Made by a program: the position numbers and the translations under genes. The notes under the pieces were generated by a model. That model was given only the letters and a program-made list of their open reading frames with translations. It searched no databases and was not told where the DNA came from. Below, one piece after another: positions 48,713 to 61,589 of a DNA stretch of 64,000 nt. The DNA lies in assembly GCF_022965805.1 (NCBI RefSeq), contig NC_133109.1, forward strand, positions 1,689,001 to 1,753,000. The letters are read 5' to 3'. The stretch comes from Primulina eburnea (taxonomy: Eukaryota > Streptophyta > Magnoliopsida > Lamiales > Gesneriaceae). Numbering within the stretch: the first letter of the stretch is position 1; each line of letters starts with the position of its first letter.

Positions 48713-48843
48713 ACGCTCTCATGCCACAGACTTCTCATTCCAACTAATATTTATCACATCCCCCTTCCACTGTTTCTTGATTCTGTGTTGGTTATCATTC
48801 CAGATTCGTTTGGTTTTTCTGCAAAAGATATTTTGTTGGAAAA

Positions 48844-51435
48844 ATGGCTAGTTCTACGCTCACTGGCTTGCTGAAGCATGTCGCCGGAGTATTCCCTTCT
48901 CGGAGAGCCGTCTCTGTCTCCGGGAAGTTTGATGTCACCTACTCACGCCTGAATCAGATAGTGGAGGAAGCCGCCGCACAGCTCGTCGCCGCTGGTGTGA
49001 AACCCGGCGATGTGGTTGCGCTTACTTTTCCCAACACCGTTGAGGTGAGTTTTCGAGATGGGTTCTCTTTGATTTGGCTGGAGACGTGTTTGATTCTTGT
49101 TTCCTCGTGTTTCACGCTCTTTCTGTTTTGAGTTTTTTGTTTAAAAAAATAATCTTTTTGATTTGGTTATTGTTCTGGTTTAATTTTGGTATTGATTGAA
49201 GAATTTAATGAGCTAATATAATTTAATCTCTGATCGCAGTTTGTGGTGATGTTTCTGGCCGTTGTTCGAGTCCGGGCCACGGCAGCGCCGCTGAATTCGG
49301 CCTACACATTCGACGAATTCGAGTTCTATTTATCAGATTCTGAATCAAAGATTCTTCTCACGTCGAAAGAAGGGAACGAGCCCGCTCAGGCCGCCGCCGC
49401 GAAGCTCAACATCCCTCATATCTCCGCCGCTTTACCCGCCGCTGACTCAGAAATCATACTATCCCCATCTCCATCCGGGGTAGACCTCAGCTCCCTGTCT
49501 GAACTCATCAACCACCCCTCCGACGGTGCCCTATTCCTGCACACCTCCGGCACCACCAGCCGGCCAAAAGGCGTCCCTTTAACCCAGAACAATCTATACT
49601 CATCTGTACAAAACATCAAACAAGTGTATAGAATCACTGAATCAGATTCCACCGTAATCGTTCTTCCCCTGTTTCACGTTCACGGCTTGTTAGCCGGTTT
49701 ATTGAGCTCCCTCGGCGCTGGAGCCGCCGTGACTCTTCCCGCCGCCGGGAGATTCTCCGCTTCCACCTTCTGGTCGGATATGATCAAGTATAAGGCCACT
49801 TGGTACACCGCCGTGCCCACTATCCACCAAATCATATTCGACCGCCACCTTAGCAAACCCGAACCGTTTTACCCGAAACTCCGCTTCATCCGGAGCTGCA
49901 GCGCCTCATTGGCGCCAGTGGTCATGGATCGGCTAGAGGAGGCGTTCGACGCACCGGTTCTGGAGGCATATGCCATGACGGAGGCTTCCCATTTGATGGC
50001 TTCGAACCCGTTACCGGAGGATGGCCAGCATAAGCCCGGGTCTGTCGGGAAACCCGTGGGTCAAGAAATGGGGATATTGGATGCAAAGGGTGTGGTGCAA
50101 GGGGCCAATGTCAACGGGGAGGTTTGCATTAGGGGTCCAAATGTTACAAAAGGGTATAAGAATAACCCGGATGCTAATAAATCTGCTTTCGAATTCGGAT
50201 GGTTCCATACCGGAGACGTTGGCTTCTTCGACTCCGACGGGTACTTGCATCTTGTTGGAAGGATCAAGGAGTTGATCAATCGTGGAGGTAGTTTTTATAT
50301 CTATTTTACTTGGATTATTCCTTAGTAATTATGTTCTCTGTATGTGACATTGTTTTTACTTAAAAAATGTGTTAGTTAGGACTTGGTTTACATTAGAATT
50401 ATTCTGTGAATATGGTCATTTAGTTGGTTATTCCCAAGTTTGGTGTCCGATTATCTTGATTCTTGACGATGACTGTATCCTAATTTGCACATTAGCTGAC
50501 CCTTTACTTTGTGGTCCGAGTTTATGCATCATATTATATTATATTATCTATATGTTAAAAAATATATAATATAATATGATGTTAAAAAGATGGAAGGTTG
50601 GAACATGGCAGTGGTCAATGGTATGATAGTATATGTTCGTGAATCTCGTGGAAAAAGTCGAACTGTGTGATCAAATTTCCTTTGAAGTTGCATTGATTAT
50701 GAAAGTTTGTTACATGAAATTTTTCGACGAATGCAGGGGAAAAGATATCGCCGATTGAAGTTGATTCTGTTCTTTTGTCCCATCCGGAGATCGCTCAGGC
50801 CGTTGCGTTCGGAGTCCCTGATGATAAATATGGTGAAGAGGTAAAAATAAAAAAATAAATAAAATTTGCCATCTAGGCCAAATCTTTCTCTGTCTTGATT
50901 TTGAAACTATATGGTAGTTGTTTTTCGTGGTTATAGTTTAATGTCTTTTTCAAAGAGTACAACTTTCCACTTGCAAACAAAAGTAGTCACGATGAACAAA
51001 CAACCACCCACTACTTCGAAAGTGACCCAGAATGATCTTTTGTTTGCACAATTGATTCTCGAACATGGTTGCTCGTGTCTTGGTCATAAAATAAACTTCA
51101 AGTGCACGCATCCCACGAAAATGAAAATGACAAAATAAAAAGAAGACGAAGTTCGAGTTCGACATGTACTGGAATTTCTCACCCAGCGGTTATGACTTGT
51201 GTTCCAATTTTTTCAGATTAATTGCGCGGTAATTCCCCGAGAAGGATCAAACTTGGACGAAGCAGAGGTTTCAAGGTTCTGCAAGAAAAATCTGGCTGCA
51301 TTCAAGATCCCGAAGAAGGTTTTCATCACGGATTCGCTCCCGAAAACTGCTACCGGGAAAATCCAACGTAGAATTGTGGCTGAGCACTTCCTTGCACAGA
51401 TTTCTACTGCCAAGGTTCCCAAGTTTGGAGCTTAG
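48844..51435 (+). CDS. AAE3: Oxalate--CoA ligase type acyl-activating enzyme, four exons
   Basis: Member of the ANL (AMP-forming acyl-CoA synthetase) superfamily, closest by memory to Arabidopsis AAE3, which makes oxalyl-CoA from oxalate, ATP and CoA as the first step of oxalate breakdown. Coding exons: 48844-49044, 49240-50287, 50737-50840 and 51217-51435, all GT/AG and in phase, giving 523 residues (AAE3 is about 514). Landmarks: AMP-binding signature LFLHTSGTTSRPKGVPL around residues 166-181, YAMTEASH at 311-318, GWFHTGDVGFFDSDGY from 387, GRIKELINRGGEKISPIE from 407, and the C-terminal catalytic lysine in KTATGKIQRR (about Lys499). The protein ends KVPKFGA, not a peroxisomal SKL-type signal, which fits a cytosolic enzyme. 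A G-box and TATA box lie upstream. The gene converges on beta-tubulin. No breaks were seen. Other 4CL-like ligases are the main alternative. Confidence 0.94.
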
Positions 51436-51909
51436 ATCCAGAAAATGTGCAACCAAATATGCCCTTCAGTTCTGTATAATTGCCAAGAATGTAGCCTTGA
51501 GCTCTATAGGGAATGAAAGATTGTAGCTTTGCAATGGGAAAGATTAATATTTCTTTATTCTTGTAAACTCTGACGAAGATATATATGAATGAATATTTCT
51601 CTATGTAATTTAGTTGGTGCAAAAATCGTTGCAAAGAACGATTTACACCGTATAAAATTTTTGATAATCCTCCGTCGTGGCTGAACCTAGGGAAAAGCTT
51701 CAATCTCAAAAATTTCAAGTCCAAATTAAAAATGGAATACTTGTTCAGATGAATCCCACACAACAAAACCAATTATTCGCTCTCAAATTTATAGATCAGA
51801 CAAATACCCAATAATTTACGTAAAACAGAGAACAAAACCTACAAAATTAAATGTGATCCACACCCTAAAACGCACAAAACATTGGAATACTAGGAAACAT
51901 GGCTAGAAT
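51436..51909. other. Shared 3' flank between two convergent genes
   Basis: The 474 bp between the AAE3-type stop (plus) and the beta-tubulin stop (minus) must contain both 3' UTRs and both polyadenylation sites. No other feature is seen. Overlapping 3' ends are possible. Confidence 0.6.
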
Positions 51910-54237
<2,328 letters not shown>

Positions 54238-54336
54238 TTTGGAGCTTCTGGCTACGGAAATCGAGGTAAATACAGTAAAATTTCCCTGCCGGTATAGAAA
54301 TTGAGGTTCGCTTGAGGACCGAGAGAAAGATGAGAG

Positions 54337-54344
54337 CTTAAATA
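54337..54344 (-). promoter_or_regulatory. TATA-like box of the beta-tubulin gene
   Basis: TATTTAAG on the minus strand about 100 bp before the start codon, followed by a CT-rich leader (CTCTCATCTTTCTCTCGG). Confidence 0.55.
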
Positions 54345-54544
54345 GGCAGGAGGGATTTTGAATTTCATGTGATTTTTTTGAAAGTTGAGGTACGCGACAT
54401 TGGAGTGGGTGAAGCACACGCACCTCCCTTGTCGGGGAAGTTGGATATCACGTGACAGGAAGTATTTTCCAGCCGGCAGAGATCTCTTTTGTTCAAGGAT
54501 ATTCCAGTTTCTTTTAAAACAATATTAAATTAATCGTCCGTTCA

Positions 54545-54548
<4 letters not shown>

Positions 54549-54583
<35 letters not shown>
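54549..54583. repeat. AT microsatellite
   Basis: AT dinucleotide tract directly left of the composite TRIM. Confidence 0.85.
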
Positions 54584-54587
<4 letters not shown>

Positions 54588-55253
54588 AGTTGTCACATAT
54601 CGATAGAATAAATAATCTGGGAGTGATACATATTGGCTTGAACAATCCTTCATCTCTTGAGCTAGCTTTTGGAGTCGAGTTAAGTTCAAATTCCATTCTT
54701 AACATGATATCATGTTACACATTGTAATGTGATTAGCATACTGTTGGTTCATTAGTTGTTAGACTACATTGTTGACTAGTTAGTTGACTTTACTACATGT
54801 ATAAATAGACCATAAATAGACCCACCATGTGCATAATCAACTCTCTCGAATAAAAATTTCTCTCCCTTCTAAGTTAAGAATAATTTTCTGTTCATCTTCG
54901 TTCCTCGTGATCATCGATCAATTAGCTCAAGTTGCATGATCTATGGGCATTTTAACATGGTATCAGAGCCAGGTTCCACCGTTATATGTTGAACTGCCTA
55001 TAATTAGGCCACCCGTTCTGCCCATAATTGAGTCATTTGTAAATTCCACGTTCCAGATGTTCATTTCTGGACGTGGGAGGGGTGTGTTTGCCCATAGTTG
55101 GGACACCCGTTCTGCCCATAATTGGGTCGTTTGTAAACTTCACGCTCCAGATGTTCATTCCTGGTGTGAGAGGTGTGTGTTAATTGTCCCACATCAGTAA
55201 GATAAATAACCTGAGAGTTGCATATATTGGCTTGGACAATCCTCTTCTCTTTT
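54583..55253 (+). mobile_element. Composite TRIM interrupted by a Copia-type LTR
   Basis: The left LTR (about 54583-54704, TGTTAGTTGTCAC to ATTCTTAACA) and the right LTR start (about 55187, TGTTAATTGTCCCACATC) belong to the same family as the TRIM at 30193-30542. The right LTR breaks off near 55253. A foreign 245-bp LTR sits at the primer-binding site. The internal part GCCCATAATTG...GATGTTCATT is duplicated in tandem. Confidence 0.8.
54713..54957 (+). mobile_element. Copia-type LTR joined to a primer-binding site
   Basis: TGTTACACATTG...GGCATTTTAACA, 245 bp, followed at once by TGGTATCAGAGCCAGG, the Met-tRNA primer-binding site. It contains TATAAATAGACC as a likely promoter. No gag-pol follows; the sequence returns to TRIM internal DNA. 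Confidence 0.75.
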
Positions 55254-55589
55254 ATCAATGTAAAAATATTAATAAGTATTATGAATGAATACTCATAAAT
55301 ATATTGTAAGAACACTAATAAGCGTAATTGATGGTTATCAACAAGTATTAATAAATAATATGTAATAATATAAGATCTTTTTAATTATCATTTTGTATTT
55401 CATGAATACCCATAAGTAGTATTACTGAATATTCATAAGTATAATAAAAGAATACTAATAAGTATACTTTATGATTATCCATAAGTAGTATGAAGAATAT
55501 TAAGTATAATAAATGACTACCAATAGTATTGTGAATGAATATTAATATGTATAATATTAACAATAACTATTATGAATGAATACTATCAA
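55254..55589. other. AT-rich spacer of short diverged repeats
   Basis: Repeated variants of ATGAATACTCATAAGTAT and GAATACTAATAAGTAT cover the stretch. They are low-complexity and of uncertain origin. Confidence 0.4.
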
Positions 55590-56536
55590 ATACATTATAA
55601 GTGTACTTTCTAACAAAATATAGATATCAGACACGAGAAAAATCAAGTATTTGGTATCTAAATGTAGGTTAAATTTAGTACTTACTCATATTTGATAGTG
55701 AGAAACAATTTTTTTGTATTAAATAACATTAATACTTCACCCTAAATGCATATTCAATGGAAACTCCAACATGACTTTTTTTATGCCGACCACTAAAACA
55801 TCAAATGTGTCTTCAAACAAAATATGAGTATCAAATGAGTCAAATCAAGTATTTGATATCTCAATTTAGGTACTTCGTATGTTAAATTTATTACTTACTC
55901 ATATTTAGCGGTGAGTAACATATATTTTTTTGGTATTAAATCACACGGATACTTCATCATTATGCATCTTCAATGAAAATTCCAACAGAAATTTATTTAT
56001 GATGAATATCACTCTAACAACAAATATATTTTCAAACAAAATATGTATATCAAATAAGTCAAACCAGATATGTGATGTATCAATTTAGGTACTTATGTTA
56101 ATTTAAGTATTGACTCATGTTCACTAGTTAGTTGAGAATATGATTATTTTTTAATATTAAATCAAATTAATACTTCATCATAATATATCTTCAATGAAAA
56201 CTCCAACAATAATTCTTTTATGTGAACACTTGAACATCAAGTGTAATTTCAAAAAAAATAAATAAATATATGTATCAAATAAGTCAAATCAGGTATTTGA
56301 TATCTTAAATTAGGATTTTTTAGGTTAAATTAAGTACTTACTTGTATTCGATGACGAGTGGGAAAAATATGTATTTTTTTGTGTTAAATCATATAAATAT
56401 TTCATTATGTACATCTTCAATAAAAACTCCAATGGACTTCATTTATAGTGACCATTCGAAAATTAGGCATATTTTCAAACAAAATATGAGTATCAAATGA
56501 GAGAAATTAGATATCTATTATCCTAATTTAAGTATT
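55590..56536. repeat. Tandem array, about 205-230 bp units, five diverged copies
   Basis: The anchor ACAAAATATGAGTATCAAAT recurs at about 55613, 55817, 56036, 56247 and 56479. Each unit also has AAGTACTTACTCATATT-like, ACTTCATCATTATGCATCTT-like and GAAAACTCCAAC-like blocks in the same order. Copies are well diverged. No coding sequence. Confidence 0.8.
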
Positions 56537-56587
56537 TTGTATATTAAATTAAGTATTTACTCATATTCGATGGTTAGTATGAAACAT

Positions 56588-56648
<61 letters not shown>

Positions 56649-56707
56649 CATACAACCAAAAATTTAAATTAAGTATTTACTCATATTCGATGGTTAGTAT
56701 GAAACAT

Positions 56708-56779
<72 letters not shown>

Positions 56780-56790
56780 TCATACAACCA
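56537..56790. repeat. Duplicated block with long TA tracts
   Basis: ATTAAATTAAGTATTTACTC followed by GATGGTTAGTATGAAACATG and a long TA tract occurs twice, with tracts at about 56590-56643 and 56710-56775. Both are followed by AAATCATACAACCAAAAATT. It is the last unit of the neighbouring array, duplicated once more. Confidence 0.9.
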
Positions 56791-57109
56791 AAAATTCCAG
56801 TTCAAATGGTAGTTGAATGGAAAAAATTGAGTTTTGATATTCTAAAATAAATTAACCACAAAATTGGGTCCCGTTTGGGGCAAATTAAGTACCAAGAACC
56901 TAAAATTGTGTGCATTTTTAAACCATTGTTGAAAATAATTTGTCATAACGTATTTGTAATTGTAAGAAACCACACCAAATCACAACCTAATTTGTTCCAA
57001 TCACGAAAATAACAGTTTAATGATTAATACATAAACCACTTAATAATACATCTCTCAATTGCAATTACATAACGAATATCCAACTCTTAATGAAATAAGA
57101 TTTTAAAGT

Positions 57110-57190
<81 letters not shown>

Positions 57191-57268
57191 GATAGATTTC
57201 CTCATTTATAATACAATGTATGAGACAAACAAATGACAGACTTGACGATGATTAGAAATATATAGAAG
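56791..57268. other. Spacer with a TA microsatellite
   Basis: No gene. A pure TA tract of almost 80 bp runs at about 57113-57189. Confidence 0.6.
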
Positions 57269-57452
57269 ATAAAAACTTGTGTGAGACGGTCTCACGAGTC
57301 ATATTTTGTAAGACAAATATTTTATTTGGGTCATCCATGAAAAATATTATTTTTTATACTAAGAGTATTAATTTTTATAAATATCATCAGAGTTAATACG
57401 TCTCACAAATAAAAATTCGTGAGATCGTCTCATAAAAACCTACTCTGTATAG
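57269..57452 (+). mobile_element. GAGACGGTCTCAC-type MITE, intact copy
   Basis: Begins ATAAAAACTTGTGTGAGACG and ends GATCGTCTCATAAAAACCTA, with TTTATTTGGGTCATCCATG inside. Confidence 0.85.
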
Positions 57453-57933
57453 AATATTATGTTGAATTTTCACTGTCATTTTAATTCTCATAGGTCAAGT
57501 AATGCTCAAGCAAAGAAAAATATGTAGGCCCCATATTAATATTAAAAGTTGCTTTCACTCGAAGGGTAGGGATAAGAATGAACTGGACCCAATTTAACAT
57601 AATGCAAGTAACGAATTTTGATTAAATAAAATAAAATTATTATTTTAGACAAAATTTATATATATATTTCAAAAAATATTATTGTTTGCACAATATTTGG
57701 TGTTGTGGGCGTGCCAGGTGCGAAGTGCACCGATTTGTGTGAAAATGATAAAATCTAACTTCTAAATAATCAAACGACGTGAATTCTAAATTCGACCGTC
57801 AGTTATAGTCTCCTAAAACAAATGCAATGCCAAAATAAAGAAAACTATTGTGAATCGATACAAATAAACCCCTGACATGATTTTGAATTTACAAAACTGT
57901 AGGAATTCATCAAAACTTGAAAAAATATAATAA
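57453..57933. other. Spacer, nothing recognised
   Basis: AT-rich DNA between the MITE and the Gypsy-type LTR. No gene or RNA supported. Confidence 0.35.
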
Positions 57934-58335
57934 CTTGTGCTGAAATCTAAAGTGAGAAGACGTAAAATGATAGAAATATACTCGAAAGCTAGAAAAACTA
58001 TTGCTTGAAGATTGTAAATTTAGCAGAGAGCTTTTTGCAGATTTTTGTCTGTGTAGAGAGTTGTGTGTGTAGAGTTGTGTCTGTTGTTGCGTTTGCCGAT
58101 GTCTTTTTCTTCCGACTGTTGTGCAGTTTTCTCCCACTCCCCCATGAGCCACGTTCTTCACCCCACCATTCCACGATCTCCCTCTATTTGCAACGCTTCG
58201 TGATCGGTTTGAATCGATGAGAATGAATACGATACACTTGATGGGCCTATATAATTTGATTGAGCCTCCCTAATTTCATTTGAGCTTTTATAATTAAATT
58301 GGGCTTTCATAATATAATTATTTTTAGCCCAAACA
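57934..58335 (-). mobile_element. Probable 3' LTR of the Tat/Ogre-like element
   Basis: Read on the minus strand it starts TGTTTGGGC right after the purine tract GCGGGGGGCAAT (58336-58347). It contains AAATTATATAGGCCC as a possible promoter, and would end CAAGTTATTATATT or nearby. The inner edge is fairly clear from the purine tract; the outer edge is a guess. Confidence 0.5.
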
Positions 58336-61300
58336 ATTGCCCCCCGCAAGCATTGGCCCGTGGGCCAAAATGCTTGTATGCGATGTGAGCCCAATTTTCA
58401 ATTCCTCCAGAGTTAATAGCCCACAAATGTCTTATGAATTGGGCTTCGTTAATGGGCCAAGCCTTCCAATTCATTTCCCCTGGACCTAACTTTCGATACT
58501 CATTTTGAAATTCCCTCCTCATCCGAATGGCGCCTGCTCCTTGTCTTCTTCCCCTCGCCGCTTTCATCTGTTTATTCCCCTCAAAGAAACCCATCGCTTT
58601 GCCAGCCCCACTCATCAACCGTGGCGACCCCCAAGTTCCTTCCAGCCGTTCTTTGTTGTCGTTTCTCCCACGCCGTTCTCGTTCACCATCCCCAATTGCC
58701 CTTGGATGATCGCAGATTCCTGGAGCGCGCTCACCTATCTTTCACAATCGTTCCCCTTAAGTTGTGGTTACTGAGCATTTCACGATGGCTCAGGAACCAT
58801 CTCCGGCGCGCTCATCTGAATCGAACATTGCGGGAGCCTCGCTTGTCTCAACCGTCGTCCCTGCTTCGCTAGTCGTCGCATTTGCTGGCTCCGCTATCGG
58901 CCCCAATCCGTTCCTTGTTGTCTCTGGGTCGTCAATGGGTTCTCGAATGGTCGCTGATCAGTTTCCTCAGCACAGGTGAACTCCCCACTCGGCTCGGGTC
59001 GTCCTTTGGTAGCCATTATATCAACTTTAGACACTCGTCTTGGAGCCTCTGCTCATTCCACTCAACTCATGCCCATGCCGACTTACCCAGTTGATGCGCC
59101 TGCTTCTGTGGATTTCTCAGGGAGGCCGATTTCACTCTCCTCGGCCATGGGTATTTTCCTCTTTTCTTTTCTTGAATTGTTACTAAGTGTTTTTTTGGCT
59201 CCCCGAAAGTTGTCGATTCATCTTGATTGAATTGAAGTTTCGCTTTGTATGACTTTGTATCTGAGAAAACAAAGGATGGGGAATTGATTTATCTGTGTAG
59301 TTGGGCTAAATCTTTTGACGTCGAGTTCTTGTGGGGAATTGTGGATTTGGTATTATTTGGCCATTCATTAGCCTTTGCTTTGTAGGCGCGGTAGAGTGGC
59401 CATTGTTTGGCCCTGTAGTATACATCAGTAGCAATTGGTTTTCTGATTATTTCTTGCGTGCATGCAGTGATTTTTTACCCTCGTAAACATATTATTTCCA
59501 AGTTTATTCCTGTCTCGGTCTCGGCCACTCCCTTGGCTTCATCTCTTGCACCCACTGAATTAAATATGACATTGGCTATTTTGATGCATTTACCTCGTGG
59601 AAGCAATGTATGCGAGCTTCATAAACCATTAGTTGGCCTTCCCACATCTATATTCGTGTCTGACAGGGGAGTCTGATGTCATTATCTTTGTTGTAAGTGT
59701 GTTGATTTCCAGCCAACCACCAATTAGGTCCAGAACTTCTCCAAGGTCAATGGTTATTGCCGAAGATCGGTAAAGACTCTCATTTCTTTATGGCTATCTA
59801 TTTTTCTGTTATCTTGCTCTGTTAGTTGAATGTTCCCCGATTGCATATCCCTGCGTGTATCACCATTATCACGTTTGTTTCCTACTTCTATATGTTGGTG
59901 TTGGTAAGTTCATTGATAGCAGGTAACATGGATTGGCCATGGGTTGGCCTTAGTTTTCTGGTGCATTCGACACCTAAGCCTTGGTGTCGTTTGGGGTATC
60001 TTGCAACACAGGTACTTCTCAACTCTAATGTTCCCTTACGTGCCCTTACATGTTGCATCCACTCAAGACGACTCCCTTATCCCTATCATTATGCATTGCA
60101 CTTCAGTCGGACCCCTTTCCCACATACACGTATATGCATTTGCACTTCAGTCGGACCCCTTTCCTGCATACACGTATATGCATTTGCACTTCAGTCAGAC
60201 CCCTTTTCCCGCATACACGTTTACTTACTGTTCTTGCATGCGGTGACTCCGCTTTTGATTTGTTGACTCTTGATTTTGTGTTGTGGTTGTTGGGTGATGG
60301 ATGTGGAATGAGGGTGGGTTTGTATGTGAGGTTGTGTATTGGAGGTTGGGAAGGAGTTTCTGTTCGTTCTTAATCCATTTAACTCAACTCATTTCAATAG
60401 CTTCAATCAAAACCATAGGTTGGCTTAAAACTCCCCGCTAGCGATTATTTCCTCCCCTGATCTCTTATCAAAACAAAATGAATTCAATATGATAAAAGTG
60501 GCCTCCTGGCCAACTTGAATTGATCATCTTTATTTTTAAACCATAACGAATATTTACACTAGTGGCCCTAAGGCCTACTTCAAACAAAATCTCACAACCT
60601 GAAGCTAAAAACATACAAAAATGGCTGGTTAGCCTATTTTTCTTCCATCTTGGGGTCCGCATAACGTCCTTGTTCTCTTCTGTTCTTCATTATTACTCGA
60701 TGTTGCGTTCGGTGAGCCCAACTCCCCGCTCGGTATGTTTCTTTCTTGCCCTTTTCTAAGTGGCCTAATGGCCACGGGTCTGTCACTGCACATGCAAGCA
60801 ACCATTTATGCAGTGGCTGTATAGGCTACTTCACCATGATTTCTGGTAACATAAAAACATTGGAAATATCGACCGAATTCATATATAATGAGTGGCCGTA
60901 AAGCCGACTCCCTAGTGAAATAAATGGTCTTCCAAATAATGAAAGTGGCTTACTGTCCCACTTTCTCCGATCAATTTTATTTTGTTGAATCATAAACAAC
61001 AGATATTTATTTCAGTGGCCCTAAGGCCTACATCACGTGACATCTTGAAATAAGGAACTTAATATATACAAAAGTGGCCCCGAAGGCCAACTCCCCACTG
61101 AAGAAGGCCAACTCTACTTGCTTTTATTTCCTCACCTGACTCCCTAATGAAACAAGATACATCCAAAATGATGAAAGTGGTCTATTGGCCCACTTCATTT
61201 GATCAGTCTCATTATTGAACCATAAACAACGGATATTTACATCAGTGGCCCCAAGGCCCACATCACATTTAAGTCTCAAAATGAAGAACTACACATATAC

Positions 61301-61586
61301 AAAAGTGGCCAATAAGCCTACTCTTATATTAAAACAAAACTTCCACGCTCTTCTGTTGTTTGCACAATGTTCTCATTCTGCTCTGTTATTTCTTCATTCC
61401 TCATTGTTGTCTGGTTTGGTGAGCTTTAACTCTTCTTCTAATTTGTTCAGTACCTGCTGCACATGTGCCTTCCATATAGAGGTTGCAGCTACCTCTTTTC
61501 CTTTTTGGTTCATTTCAATCCTCAACCTCTTCAATAAGGGATTGAATTATCGGCCTAGGCAGCACGATAACAATAGGCTTAAGGAT
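58336..61586 (-). mobile_element. Non-coding 3' region of the Gypsy element, with tandem repeats
   Basis: It lies between the protease end and the 3' LTR, where reverse transcriptase, RNase H and integrase are expected; none is recognisable. The stretch 58480-59160 is Ser/Pro-coding in several frames on the plus strand but shows no family. Positions 60485-61330 hold repeats marked by GTGGCCCTAAGGCCTAC-like blocks. A unit of about 230 bp is clear from AATGAAAGTGGCTTACTG near 60938 and GATGAAAGTGGTCTATTGG near 61170. Confidence 0.55.
60485..61330. repeat. Tandem array with GTGGCC...GGCC motif, about 230-bp unit
   Basis: Each unit contains AAAGTGGCCTATTGGCCCAC-like sequence, then AACCATAAACAACGGATATT, then CAGTGGCCCYAAGGCCYAC, then an AAAAGTGGCC block. 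Two units are clear (about 60938-61169 and 61170-61330); an earlier pair (from 60485) is more diverged. Such arrays are known in Tat/Ogre elements. Confidence 0.75.
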
Positions 61587-61589
61587 TCT

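Noticed and set aside
48618..48851. Upstream open frame in front of the AAE3-type gene
   Set aside because: It starts upstream of the likely TATA box, so it is probably not transcribed from its own start.
49416..50279. Minus-strand and alternative-frame open frames within the AAE3-type gene
   Set aside because: They are shadows of exon 2, which is a continuous match to the ligase family.
56537..56812. Open frame of alternating Tyr-Ile repeats
   Set aside because: It is the translation of a TA microsatellite.
58505..59230. Several plus-strand Ser/Pro-rich open frames resembling a gene start
   Set aside because: They overlap one another in different frames, match no family and lie inside the 3' region of a minus-strand retroelement.
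59826..60373. Plus-strand frames with repeated THICICTS / PFPTYTYM-like peptides
   Set aside because: They translate a short DNA tandem repeat (CACTTCAGTCGGACCCC and CACGTATATGCATTTG). No domain or splice structure supports a gene.
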